Assembly: GCF_003732265.1 (NCBI RefSeq)
Contig: NZ_MOBK01000006.1
Span: forward strand, 1 to 64,000
Source of the DNA: Pseudomonas brassicacearum
Lineage (GTDB): Bacteria > Pseudomonadota > Gammaproteobacteria > Pseudomonadales > Pseudomonadaceae
Length of the DNA stretch: 64,000 nucleotides
Reading direction: 5' to 3'
Position numbers and translations under genes: made by a program. Position 1 is the stretch's first letter; each line of letters begins with the position of its first letter. Shown here piece by piece: positions 18,833 through 28,477 of the stretch. The notes below the pieces were generated by a model. The model was not told the origin of the DNA and did not search any database. It saw only the letters and a list, made by a program, of their open reading frames with translations.

Positions 18833-19612
18833 TTATTCGGGAGCGTGATCGCGCAGGAAAACCAGATTGTCCGGTTTCGATTGTTCGGCGCTGTAGCGGT
18901 AACCCTGAACGTCAAATTGCTTGAGGTCGGCGGGGTTGTTGATGCGCTCTTCGATGACGAAGCGGCTCATCATGCCCCGGGCTTTCTTCGCGTAGAAACT
19001 GATGATCTTGTACTGGCCGTTCTTCAGGTCCTTGAAGTCGGTATTGATGATGCGTGCGTTCAACGCGTTGCGTTTGACGGCCGAGAAGTACTCATTGGAC
19101 GCCAGGTTCAGCAGCACGTCATCGCCTTGATCGGCCAGCGCTTCGTTCAGCCATTCGCTGATGCGCGTGCCCCAGAAGGCATACAGGTCCTTGCCACGGG
19201 CATTCGCCAGTTTGGTGCCCATCTCCAGTCGATACGGTTGCATCAGGTCCAGCGGGCGCAGCAGGCCATAAAGGCCGGACAGCATGCGCAGGTGCGTTTG
19301 GGCGTAATCGAAATCGGCTTCGCTGAAGGTTTGTGCGTTGAGGCCGGTATAGACGTCGCCCTTGAAGGCCAGCAGCGCCTGCTTGGCGTTTTCCGGGGTG
19401 AACGCGGGTGTCCAGCTGCCGAAACGCGCGGCGTTGAGGCCGCCGATCTTGTCCGAGACGTGCATCAATTCGCTGATTTGCGCCGGCGTCAGGTCGCGCA
19501 GCTGCATGATCAGCTCTTGGGAATGATCGAGGTACTGCGGCTGGGTAAAGCGCTGGGTCGCCGGCGGTGTTTCGTAATCGAGGGTCTTGGCGGGGGAAAT
19601 CACCATCAGCAT
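18833..19612 (-). CDS. yaaA: YaaA family peroxide-stress protein
   Basis: This 259-residue cytoplasmic protein of the DUF328/UPF0246 family begins [19 protein letters not shown]. It contains the conserved stretches [32 protein letters not shown] and [16 protein letters not shown]. coli YaaA limits intracellular iron and DNA damage during peroxide stress and binds DNA. The frame continues 82 codons upstream through a REP composite, but AAGGAG eight bases before the ATG at 19612 fixes the start. Confidence 0.93.
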   Translation of the reverse strand: MLMVISPAKTLDYETPPATQRFTQPQYLDHSQELIMQLRDLTPAQISELMHVSDKIGGLNAARFGSWTPAFTPENAKQALLAFKGDVYTGLNAQTFSEADFDYAQTHLRMLSGLYGLLRPLDLMQPYRLEMGTKLANARGKDLYAFWGTRISEWLNEALADQGDDVLLNLASNEYFSAVKRNALNARIINTDFKDLKNGQYKIISFYAKKARGMMSRFVIEERINNPADLKQFDVQGYRYSAEQSKPDNLVFLRDHAPE

Positions 19613-19711
19613 GAAGTCGTCTCCTTTAATCGTGGGCGCGATTCTAGGGGGTAGAGGCGGATGACTCCAGCTATCAAGGCGATAGGTGATCGGTGGCGAT
19701 GCACATAACCT

Positions 19712-19874
19712 GTGGGAGCGAGCCATGTGGCGAGGGGGCTTGTCGGAACGCCGCATCGCCCCGTTGGGTTGCGAAGCGACCCTGCGTTTCGAAGTCAAAC
19801 CGCATTTAACGGGTTTACGGCTGCTTCGCAGCCGAACGGGGGCAAGCCCCCTCGCCACAAAGGCTCGCTCCCAC
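19712..19874. repeat. Nested composite palindrome (two REP types) upstream of the deacetylase-like gene
   Basis: Outer arms GTGGGAGCGAGCC / GGCTCGCTCCCAC enclose inner arms GTGGCGAGGGGGCTTG / CAAGCCCCCTCGCCAC, which enclose a GC-rich core with GGCTGCTTCGCAGCC. No gene is present in this gap (19613-19941). Confidence 0.85.
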
Positions 19875-19941
19875 AGTAGGTCGTGGCGCTAGTGCGGGAT
19901 CGGCTATAGTGCGGCGCGGGTTTTGTTATGGAGACATCCCA

Positions 19942-21066
19942 TTGCGTATCGTTTTTCTATTCTCGGCATGGCTATTGAGCTTTGGCGCCCTGGCGGCGCC
20001 CGGTGATCTGGCGACGCTGGATCGCAGCACCTGGCCTGAGAAACTCAGCAGCCCGACTCTGTTCGACGTGGCGTCGCGGGCCGAAATCCTCATGTTTGCG
20101 CGGGTGCTGCTGGCCAGCGAGTCGCTGGATGAACCCGCACTGGCCCAACGCCTGGGGTTGCGCAGAATCAATCTGGAAGCGGTCAATCAACTGCGCCAGC
20201 GCCTCTGGCAGCGCTTGTTGACCAACTACAACTTCGCCCAGCAAAGCTGCGATCAGGATGCGTCTTTCTGTTTCCTGGTCGAAGACATGGAGACCTTGCG
20301 CGGGCAAGCGGCCAAGTTCCTGGTCAGCGACGACAGTTACTACATCAAGTGGGCCGAACCGAGCCGGTTGTTCCACGCACAGTACCTGGACGAGCAACTG
20401 CGCAAGGCTGCCCTGTTTCCACAGACCAGCAGCGAAGTCGATCGTTTTGGCGACTATGAGCACACTGGCGATGCCATGCATGACCGACTGTTTTTGCTGA
20501 CCTTCGACAGCGCCGCCAACATCGCGCCGGACAACACCGGGTGGGTTGCCGAGTACCTGCGCAAGTCGAACATGAGCGGCACCTTCTTCGTCCTCGGCAA
20601 GGACATTCAGGCGCGCCTGGCTGCCGGTTCGGTGGCCAGCCTGCAAACGATGTACTCGCAGCAATGCATCGGCGTGCAGGGCTGGGAGTTCCGCTCCCAC
20701 AGCCATTGGCAGGACTGGCAGGACTCGGTGCGACGCAGCGTCGAACTGGTCAAGAGCAAGTTGCCGGAGAACTACGTGCCGCTGTTTCGTCCGCCCGATG
20801 GCCAACGCCGCGCCGATGCCGAAGGCTTTTTCAACGCCCAGGGTTTGCAGGTCGCGTTATGGAACATCGATGCGCAGGACGGGGCCGGCAAGCTCAAGGG
20901 CAACCCGAGCGCGCAACGCGTGCTGACGCTGATGCTGCTGTGGCGCCATGGCGTAATCAATTTCAATGTGAAGCAGGACGGGGTGAAAACGGCGATGCCC
21001 TGGCTGATCACGCAAACGGCACAAAGCGGGATCGGTTGGGAAGACTGTCAGGACGGTTTTCGCTGA
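19942..21066 (+). CDS. Secreted polysaccharide-deacetylase-like protein with degenerate NodB motifs
   Basis: The TTG at 19942 is the likely start: GGAGA lies seven bases upstream and it begins a signal peptide (LRIVFLFSAWLLSFGALAA). The protein has 374 residues. An N-terminal helical part (~25-165) of unknown role precedes a NodB-like domain (~175-370) with LLTFDSAAN, WEFRSHSHWQDW and LFRPPDGQRRADAEGFF. The usual TFDD, H[ST]xxH and RxPY motifs are all altered, so catalysis is doubtful. The domain call is good; activity and substrate are unknown. Confidence 0.8.
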   Translation: MRIVFLFSAWLLSFGALAAPGDLATLDRSTWPEKLSSPTLFDVASRAEILMFARVLLASESLDEPALAQRLGLRRINLEAVNQLRQRLWQRLLTNYNFAQQSCDQDASFCFLVEDMETLRGQAAKFLVSDDSYYIKWAEPSRLFHAQYLDEQLRKAALFPQTSSEVDRFGDYEHTGDAMHDRLFLLTFDSAANIAPDNTGWVAEYLRKSNMSGTFFVLGKDIQARLAAGSVASLQTMYSQQCIGVQGWEFRSHSHWQDWQDSVRRSVELVKSKLPENYVPLFRPPDGQRRADAEGFFNAQGLQVALWNIDAQDGAGKLKGNPSAQRVLTLMLLWRHGVINFNVKQDGVKTAMPWLITQTAQSGIGWEDCQDGFR

Positions 21067-21134
21067 AACGCGTTGATTGGCACAAACCCCGTAAACATTG
21101 GGTTTTTGGCGATTTTTAGAGGAAATTCGATGCA

Positions 21135-21173
21135 GGCGGACTTCCGACTTTAACGGGGTGATGGCAGTCCGCC
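21135..21173. other. Hairpin in the gap upstream of the PhoH-like gene
   Basis: GGCGGACT (21135-21142) and AGTCCGCC (21166-21173) form an eight-base stem. The gap from 21067 to 21410 otherwise holds an AT-rich patch around 21195-21235, a plausible promoter area, and no gene. Confidence 0.4.
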
Positions 21174-21410
21174 AAGTGCTATTGGTCATTCTGAAAAATA
21201 AACTTCAAAAAAGCGTCAAAGTACTTTTTTCTGTCACACGTTTTGGAGTATTACGAAGACAGACCGCCGAAACCTGCAACACAGGTGGCGTCTTCCAAGA
21301 CCCGTTTGTTTGCAGTCACTTGACTCTCCGCAGGTGAGATTCGGCAGTCACTTCGAGGCGCAGCACCGCCAAGGTATTGCGTCTACTGGCTCCCACAAAG
21401 GTGACCGAGT

Positions 21411-22805
21411 ATGGATGATCACGGACGTAGCTCTTCTTCCAACCAGCCAATCCTTTATGTACTCGATACCAACGTATTGATTCACGATCCAAACGCGCTG
21501 CTCAACTTCGAAGAACACCACGTCGCCATTCCGATGACCGTCCTTGAAGAGCTCGACAAGCTCAAGAGCGGGCATCACAGCGTGGCTGCGGAATGCCGTC
21601 AGGCCATTCGCCTGATCGACAAGACGCTGGGCGATGCCAGTCCTGAAGACGTCGAGCTGGGTGTACCGATCCAGCGTGGCAAAAGTGGGCCAAAGGGTTT
21701 GCTGTCAATTCTGATGAGCAAACGCGCCGAACCGAACATCATTCTTCCCGAACACCTGAACGACAACATCATCATCAATCAGTTGATTGACCTGCACGCG
21801 CGCGAACCCAAGTTGCCCGTCGTGCTGGTCACCAAAGACATCAACATGCGCCTCAAGGCCCGGGCGTGCGGGATCGCGGCCGAGGACTACAGCACCGACC
21901 AACTGGTTGACGACGTTTCGTTGCTGCCCAACGGTTACCACAACATGACCGGTTCCTTCTGGGACCTCGTCAAGAATGTCGAAACCCGCCAGGATCACGG
22001 CCGCACTTGGCACCAGGTGAGAATGATCGACAACCTGCCGGCTGTGCACATCAACGAGTTCATCATCGACGAACAGGGTTTTGTCGGCTGGATCAAGGAG
22101 ATCGAAGAAGACAAGCTGCTGATTCTCGACCTGCATCAGGAACCCCTGTTGCACCAGGAAGCCTGGGGCTTGAAACCGCGTGACATCTATCAAAGCCTGG
22201 CGCTGTACGCCTTGCTCGATCCGGATATCCACCTGGTCAACCTGACCGGGGCAGCAGGTTCCGGCAAAACCATCCTCGCACTGGCGGCGGCGATCGAGCA
22301 GACCATGGTCAGCAAACGTTATCGCCGGATCATCGCGACCCGTAGCGTGCAGGGCCTGGACCAGGAGATCGGTTTCCTGCCCGGCACCGAAGCAGAAAAA
22401 ATGGAGCCTTGGCTGGGCGCCATCACCGACAACCTCGAAGCCTTGCACATGGATGACGAAAACACCCATGGCAGCGTCGACTACATCCTCAGCAAAGTAC
22501 CGTTGCAGTTCAAATCCCTCAACTACATCCGGGGCCGCAGCTTCCAGCAGAGCCTGATTTTGATCGATGAATGCCAGAACCTGACACCGCACCAGATGAA
22601 AACCATCATCACCCGTGCTGGCGCCGGTTCCAAAGTGGTGTGCCTGGGTAACCTGGCGCAGATCGACACCCCTTACCTGTCCGCGACCAGTTCCGGGCTG
22701 ACGTACCTGACCGAACGCTTCAAAGACTTCCCCAACGGTGTGCACATCACCCTGCAAGGGGTGCCTCGTTCGATTCTGGCCGAATACGCGGAATCGCATT
22801 TGTAA
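21411..22805 (+). CDS. PIN-PhoH fusion ATPase (PhoH2-type RNA helicase/ribonuclease)
   Basis: The protein has 464 residues. The N-terminal PIN nuclease domain (~12-150) has acidic residues in YVLDTNVLIHDP, VLEELDKLK and VLVTKDINMRLKA. The C-terminal PhoH-like P-loop ATPase (~265-460) has Walker A GAAGSGKT near residue 280 and Walker B LILIDECQNLTP. PIN-PhoH proteins couple RNA unwinding to cleavage; the physiological RNA is not known in Pseudomonas. The single gene is followed by a strong terminator. Confidence 0.9.
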   Translation: MDDHGRSSSSNQPILYVLDTNVLIHDPNALLNFEEHHVAIPMTVLEELDKLKSGHHSVAAECRQAIRLIDKTLGDASPEDVELGVPIQRGKSGPKGLLSILMSKRAEPNIILPEHLNDNIIINQLIDLHAREPKLPVVLVTKDINMRLKARACGIAAEDYSTDQLVDDVSLLPNGYHNMTGSFWDLVKNVETRQDHGRTWHQVRMIDNLPAVHINEFIIDEQGFVGWIKEIEEDKLLILDLHQEPLLHQEAWGLKPRDIYQSLALYALLDPDIHLVNLTGAAGSGKTILALAAAIEQTMVSKRYRRIIATRSVQGLDQEIGFLPGTEAEKMEPWLGAITDNLEALHMDDENTHGSVDYILSKVPLQFKSLNYIRGRSFQQSLILIDECQNLTPHQMKTIITRAGAGSKVVCLGNLAQIDTPYLSATSSGLTYLTERFKDFPNGVHITLQGVPRSILAEYAESHL

Positions 22806-22818
22806 CTGCTTCACCCGA

Positions 22819-22850
22819 ACCGGGCGGCCCCAAAGGTCGCCCGGTTTTTT
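22819..22850 (+). terminator. Intrinsic terminator of the PhoH-like gene
   Basis: CCGGGCG pairs with CGCCCGG (the complementary arm) around a short loop and is followed by six T, 14 bp after the stop codon. Confidence 0.85.
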
Positions 22851-22869
22851 ATGCCCAACACATAACCCT

Positions 22870-22956
22870 GTGGGAGCGAGCCTGCTCGCGATAGCGGACT
22901 GTCAGTCGACGTGGATGTGACTGTCACGCCGCCATCGCGAGCAGGCTCGCTCCCAC
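22870..22956. repeat. REP doublet upstream of moaC
   Basis: Inverted arms GTGGGAGCGAGCCTGCTCGC, the GAGCC variant of the family, about 87 bp overall. It lies between the PhoH-gene terminator and moaC. Confidence 0.9.
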
Positions 22957-23042
22957 AAGGGTATTGCAGTGAACACATAATCTAGCGTGCGGAAAATTGA
23001 CCCGCAGGTTTACAATCGACGCTCCTGATCAGGAGTAACCCT

Positions 23043-23516
23043 GTGCTGACTCATCTCGATTCCCAAGGTCGCGCCAACATGGTCGACGTCACTGAAAAAG
23101 CCGTGACGTTCCGTGAAGCGACGGCCCAAGCGCTGGTGCGCATGCTGCCCGAAACGTTGCAGATGATCGTCAGCGGCGGTCACCCCAAGGGTGATGTGTT
23201 CGCCGTGGCGCGTATCGCCGGCATTCAGGCGGCAAAGAAAACCAGCGATCTGATTCCCCTGTGCCACCCGTTGATGTTGACCGGCGTCAAAGTCGAGCTC
23301 AGTGCCGAAGGTGACGACACCGTACGCATCGTCGCGCGCTGCAAGTTGTCCGGACAGACCGGCGTCGAGATGGAAGCGCTGACCGCTGCCAGCGTGGCGG
23401 CATTGACCATCTATGACATGTGCAAGGCCGTGGATCGTGGCATGACCATCGAAAGTGTGCGCCTGCTGGAGAAGGTCGGCGGCAAGAGCGGTCATTTCCA
23501 GGCGGATCAGCCATGA
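23043..23516 (+). CDS. moaC: MoaC, cyclic pyranopterin monophosphate synthase
   Basis: With MoaA, MoaC converts GTP to cyclic pyranopterin monophosphate, the first step of molybdenum-cofactor synthesis. The GTG start has AGGAG seven bases upstream. The 157-residue protein contains [26 protein letters not shown] and the catalytic [12 protein letters not shown]. The stop overlaps the moaD start in an ATGA, so moaC-moaD-moaE is a coupled operon. moaA and moaB are not in the window. Confidence 0.97.
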   Translation: MLTHLDSQGRANMVDVTEKAVTFREATAQALVRMLPETLQMIVSGGHPKGDVFAVARIAGIQAAKKTSDLIPLCHPLMLTGVKVELSAEGDDTVRIVARCKLSGQTGVEMEALTAASVAALTIYDMCKAVDRGMTIESVRLLEKVGGKSGHFQADQP

Positions 23517-23755
23517 ACGTTACCGTGAAGTTTTTCGCGCGTTACCGTGAAGCGCTGGGCGTGGACTTGGTCAAGGTTGAAGGTGATTTCGCCACGGTCG
23601 ACGACGTGCGTGCGCTGCTGGCTCAGCGCGACGGTGCCGACGTGCTCAGCGAGCAGAACCTGATGTGCGCCCGCAACGAGGACCTTTGCCAGCTCGACGA
23701 GCCGGTGAGCGATGGCGATGAAGTGGCGTTCTTTCCGACCGTGACCGGGGGCTGA
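23513..23755 (+). CDS. moaD: MoaD, small subunit of molybdopterin synthase
   Basis: MoaD is an 80-residue ubiquitin-like sulfur carrier. It ends FFPTVTGG; the C-terminal Gly-Gly is thiocarboxylated and inserts into the MoaE active site. The start ATG overlaps the moaC stop by four bases and the stop lies three bases before moaE. Confidence 0.96.
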   Translation: MNVTVKFFARYREALGVDLVKVEGDFATVDDVRALLAQRDGADVLSEQNLMCARNEDLCQLDEPVSDGDEVAFFPTVTGG

Positions 23756-23758
23756 TCA

Positions 23759-24211
23759 ATGGCGATTCGCGTGCAGTCCACGGCGTTCGATCCGGGTGCT
23801 GAAGTCAACGCCATGCACGCTGCCAATGTCGGCGTGGGCGCGGTGGTGAGTTTTGTCGGCTATGTGCGCGACTTCAATGACGGACTCGATGTGGCCGGGA
23901 TGTTTCTTGAGCACTACCCGGGCATGACCGAGAAGGCCCTCGGCAAGATTGCCCAGGAGGCCGAACAGCGCTGGCCGCTATTGAAGCTGGAAGTGCTGCA
24001 CCGCATCGGCGCCCTGGAACCGGGCGAACCGATCGTCTTCGTCGGCGCCGCCAGCGCCCATCGCCAGGCAGCGTTCGATGCTTGCGCCTTTGTCATGGAC
24101 TACCTGAAAACCCGTGCGCCGTTCTGGAAGAAGGAAAACACCAGTGACGGCCCGCGTTGGGTTGAGGGGCGTGACAGCGATCATGCGGCGGCGGATCGCT
24201 GGAAGAAGTAA
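23759..24211 (+). CDS. moaE: MoaE, large catalytic subunit of molybdopterin synthase
   Basis: MoaE (150 residues) transfers sulfur from MoaD onto precursor Z. It contains GAVVSFVGYVRDFNDG, FLEHYPGMTEKALG, IVFVGAASAHRQAAFDAC and the active-site lysine stretch PFWKKE. It is the last gene of the moa cluster and is followed by a REP element. Confidence 0.97.
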   Translation: MAIRVQSTAFDPGAEVNAMHAANVGVGAVVSFVGYVRDFNDGLDVAGMFLEHYPGMTEKALGKIAQEAEQRWPLLKLEVLHRIGALEPGEPIVFVGAASAHRQAAFDACAFVMDYLKTRAPFWKKENTSDGPRWVEGRDSDHAAADRWKK

Positions 24212-24247
24212 ACACCCTGTTGTTTCTTTGTTGTCGGCTATGCCGCC

Positions 24248-24329
24248 TTCGCGAGCAAGCCCGCTCCCACATTTAACCGAGTTCTCCCAGAAAAAAGCGG
24301 TCGAATGTGGGAGCGGGCTTGCTCGCGAA
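24248..24329. repeat. REP pair in tail-to-tail orientation after moaE
   Basis: Arms TTCGCGAGCAAGCCCGCTCC and GGAGCGGGCTTGCTCGCGAA face the opposite way to most copies here, with an AAAAAAGCGG-containing spacer. The rest of 24212-24522 is AT-richer toward the next gene (TTAATACATAAAAGTCCAG), a likely promoter zone. Confidence 0.88.
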
Positions 24330-24522
24330 AGGGCCGCCAGCCTCACCGCATAATTTCCCTGACTCACCACCCGACCGTCGGCCAGGCATGACCCTGCTTG
24401 CCCGATTGACGATTAATACATAAAAGTCCAGTATGGAATTATAAGTACAAAAAAAGGTGTTCCCCCGTTTCTGCTCTTTCTTCTGTCTTGCCAAACCAAC
24501 AACAACCCGCGAGAGAACGAAC

Positions 24523-25299
24523 ATGAAGAAATTCCCCCTCATCACCGGTCTGGCCCTGAGCCTGTTGGCGTGCACCAGTGTGTTTGCCGCCGAGAAAGCC
24601 CTGCGCATCGGTATCGAAGCCGCTTACCCGCCGTTCGCCTCGAAAACCGACGAGGGCAAAATTGTCGGTTTCGACTACGACATCGGCAACGCGTTGTGCG
24701 CGCAGATGAAGGTCGAGTGCGTGTGGGTCGAAGGCGAATTCGACGGTCTGATTCCTTCCCTGAAAGTGAAGAAAATCGACATGGCGCTGTCGTCCATGAC
24801 CATCAATGAAGACCGCAAGAAGTCAGTGGATTTCACCCACAAGTATTACTTCACTTCGTCACGCCTGGTGATGAAGGACGGCGCGGTGGTCGATGACCAA
24901 TACGCCAGCCTCAAAGGCAAAACCGTTGGCGTGCAGCGCGCGACCACCACCGACCGTTACGCCACCGAGGTGTTCGAACCGAAGGGCATCACCGTCAAGC
25001 GCTACGGCAACAACGAAGAAATCTACATGGACCTGGCAGCCGGTCGCCTCGATGCGATTTTTGCCGACACCATCCCGTTGAATGACTTCCTGTCGATGCC
25101 GCGTGGCAAGGGTTACGCGTTTGTCGGGCCGGAGCTGAAGGACCCGAAATACGTGGGCGAGGGCGCGGGGATTGCGGTGCGCAAGGGCAACACTGAATTG
25201 GTCAGTGAACTGAACGCAGCCATTGATGGCATTCGGGCGAGTGGCGAGTATCAGAAGATTTCGGACAAGTACTTCAAGTCCGATATCTACGGCGATTGA
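24523..25299 (+). CDS. Periplasmic basic-amino-acid-binding protein (orphan ABC substrate-binding protein)
   Basis: This 258-residue class-3 solute-binding protein has a signal peptide ([17 protein letters not shown]). It shows the family pattern [49 protein letters not shown] and [12 protein letters not shown]. It resembles lysine/arginine/ornithine-binding proteins (ArgT/AotJ type). The start at 24523 gives the signal peptide; an earlier in-frame start lacks support. No permease or ATPase gene adjoins it. It faces the dau genes, so arginine is a likely ligand. Confidence 0.88.
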   Translation: MKKFPLITGLALSLLACTSVFAAEKALRIGIEAAYPPFASKTDEGKIVGFDYDIGNALCAQMKVECVWVEGEFDGLIPSLKVKKIDMALSSMTINEDRKKSVDFTHKYYFTSSRLVMKDGAVVDDQYASLKGKTVGVQRATTTDRYATEVFEPKGITVKRYGNNEEIYMDLAAGRLDAIFADTIPLNDFLSMPRGKGYAFVGPELKDPKYVGEGAGIAVRKGNTELVSELNAAIDGIRASGEYQKISDKYFKSDIYGD

Positions 25300-25308
25300 T
25301 AATTCGCC

Positions 25309-25383
25309 TTCGCGAGCAAGCCCGCTCCCACACTAGATCTGCGCCTTATGGAGATCAAATGTGGGAGCGGGCTTGCTCGCGAA
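25309..25383. repeat. REP pair between the binding protein and dauR
   Basis: Tail-to-tail arms TTCGCGAGCAAGCCCGCTCC and the reverse complement, spacer about 30 bp, between convergent genes. It may also act as a shared transcript end. Confidence 0.88.
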
Positions 25384-25415
25384 GAGGCCGGATCAAGCCA
25401 CACAAATCTCAGATC

Positions 25416-26042
25416 CTAGCCCTTCAATTCCTTCAAATGCTTGTAAACCGTCGCCCGGCCCATGTTCAGCACATTGGCCACATAGTTCGACGCGCTCTTG
25501 CCCTTGAAAGCACCTTCGGCATGCAGCGCCAGCACCAGTTCGCGTTTGTGGTCGCGTGTCAGCAGGTTCAGGCTCAGCTGCCGTTCGCGCAACCAGGCGT
25601 GCAAGAAGGTATTGATCCGCTCCTGCCAGTCATCTCGAAACAGTGAGTCCGGCTGCGGGATCAGCTTGCTCGGCGACAGGAACAGGTCGAGCGCCGCCTT
25701 GGCATTTTCGAACAGCGAGATGTTCAGGTTGACGCACAACACGGCCAGCGGATGACCTTCGCCATCGCGCAATACGGTGCTCAAGCTGCGAATCTTCTGA
25801 CCGTCCCAATTGAGCTTTTCGTACGGCCCGATGTTGGTTTCGCTGACATCGTCGCTGAGCATGTCCTCCAGCGCCGCGTCATCGCCGATTTCCCGTTTTG
25901 ACAGGTTGTTGGCGATGTAGTCGATCTTCTGCGTGCGCAGGTCATGCAGCACCACCTCGGCATGAGGGAAGAACAGCGTGGCGATGGCATCGGCGATCGC
26001 CCGGTAATTGTCCAGCGCCGGGTCTTTTTCAGGTGCGTTCAT
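25416..26042 (-). CDS. dauR: DauR, regulator of D-arginine catabolism (YheO-PAS plus HTH)
   Basis: In this 208-residue protein a YheO-like PAS domain fills residues ~8-125 (HAEVVLHDLRTQKIDYIANN; GHPLAVLCVNLNISLFENA). The C-terminal helix-turn-helix contains GAFKGKSASNYVANVLNMG and RATVYKHLKEL. P. aeruginosa DauR represses dauBAR and is relieved by arginine. Here the order dauB-dauA-dauR is conserved, with dauR 90 bp after dauA. Confidence 0.87.
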   Translation of the reverse strand: MNAPEKDPALDNYRAIADAIATLFFPHAEVVLHDLRTQKIDYIANNLSKREIGDDAALEDMLSDDVSETNIGPYEKLNWDGQKIRSLSTVLRDGEGHPLAVLCVNLNISLFENAKAALDLFLSPSKLIPQPDSLFRDDWQERINTFLHAWLRERQLSLNLLTRDHKRELVLALHAEGAFKGKSASNYVANVLNMGRATVYKHLKELKG

Positions 26043-26132
26043 ACGGTGGAGCTCCAGGCAGCGTCAGCGCCCTGTAACAACGGGCGCTGGAAGTTTGCCG
26101 CAATCGTGGTGACACGTCACCTGAACAGGCGC

Positions 26133-27392
<1,260 letters not shown>

Positions 27393-28340
27393 TTAGTGGT
27401 GGAGGTGGTAGATGGCATTGGCCAGTGCGATGTCTTCCAGCCCCAGGCCAATGGAGCGGAAGAACACAGTCCGGTCGTAGTCGGGGCGTTGTACCTTGCC
27501 GCTCAACAGGTCGGGCAGGTCGCCGACTATCAAGCGTTTATCCCAGCCATGCTGCTCGCCAGCAATCAGCATCTCGCCCGCCGAGCCCGGCGTGGTCAGA
27601 CGATAGTCGCAGAACACCTGCATATCATTGAGGCTCTGCGGCGGCACTTCGTGGGCGCGCGGGGCGTTGGTGCTGATGGAGGTGATCAATGCCGGTTTGC
27701 TCAAGATAGCCGGGTCGATCACCGGGCCTGCGGACGAGGTGCACAGCATAATCACGTCGGCGTCTTGCACGGCCGCTTCACGACTGTCGACGATGGTCAG
27801 ACGAGGATCCAGACCTTGGAGCTGCGCCAACACTTCGGGATTTTTGTCACTCAGGCTCGGCGAGTAGAGACTGATGCTCTGCCAGTCGCGCAGGCCTTTG
27901 ACGTAGTGCAAGTGCGCCTGGGCGACTTTGCCGCTGCCGATGATCGCCAGACGTTGCGCGGTTGCCGGAGCGAGGGCGTCGACTGCCACCGCCGTGGTGG
28001 CGGCCGTGCGGGCGGTGGTCAATTCACCGGCATCGCACAGCAGCAGCGGCTGGCCGGTCTGCATCGACATCAGCAGTGTCCAGGCCGTCACCAGCGGGCC
28101 TTGTTCGCGCACGATGTAAGGCGAGGTCTTCACCCCGTAGACACCGTCTTGGGCCAGCACGCCGAGGTAGTTGATGAAATCGCCGGCACCCTGAGGGAAT
28201 TCCACCAGTTGCTGCGCCGGTTGCACCGCTTGCCCGGCCGCCAAGTCGCGGAACAGCTTGCGCAGGATCTGCGGCACGTCGATCTTCGCCAGCAGTTCGC
28301 GGGCCTGAGGCTGGGTGATCACATAAGGCGTACTGGACAT
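27393..28340 (-). CDS. dauB: DauB, ornithine-cyclodeaminase-family NADPH-dependent L-arginine-forming dehydrogenase
   Basis: This 315-residue member of the OCD/mu-crystallin family has the Rossmann motif LAIIGSGKVAQAHLHYV and YGVKTSPYIVREQ. With DauA it racemises D-arginine to L-arginine: DauA makes the imino acid, DauB reduces it. The identity rests on gene order, as the fold alone would also fit ornithine cyclodeaminase. The start has GGAG six bases upstream; the frame extends 13 codons further. It is the first gene of the dau unit. Confidence 0.82.
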   Translation of the reverse strand: MSSTPYVITQPQARELLAKIDVPQILRKLFRDLAAGQAVQPAQQLVEFPQGAGDFINYLGVLAQDGVYGVKTSPYIVREQGPLVTAWTLLMSMQTGQPLLLCDAGELTTARTAATTAVAVDALAPATAQRLAIIGSGKVAQAHLHYVKGLRDWQSISLYSPSLSDKNPEVLAQLQGLDPRLTIVDSREAAVQDADVIMLCTSSAGPVIDPAILSKPALITSISTNAPRAHEVPPQSLNDMQVFCDYRLTTPGSAGEMLIAGEQHGWDKRLIVGDLPDLLSGKVQRPDYDRTVFFRSIGLGLEDIALANAIYHLHH

Positions 28341-28426
28341 GGTCGGCTCCGGAAGCTGCAAGTAAACTAATTTGTCCATTATGGACTTTTAGTTGTGTTG
28401 GGCAAGCGCTTGTAAAAAGCGAGGCG

Positions 28427-28457
28427 AAAAAAAAGCGCAGTCCGTTTCCGGCTGCGC
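28427..28457 (-). terminator. Intrinsic terminator of rhlB
   Basis: On the minus strand GCGCAG-loop-CTGCGC is followed by eight T, 20 bp after the rhlB stop. Confidence 0.85.
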
Positions 28458-28477
28458 CTCTTTCTGCAAACTCCCGG

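Noticed and set aside
27393..28340. Ornithine cyclodeaminase as the function of the DauB gene
   Set aside because: The fold permits it, but conserved dauB-dauA-dauR order and rhlB next door favour the D-arginine pathway.
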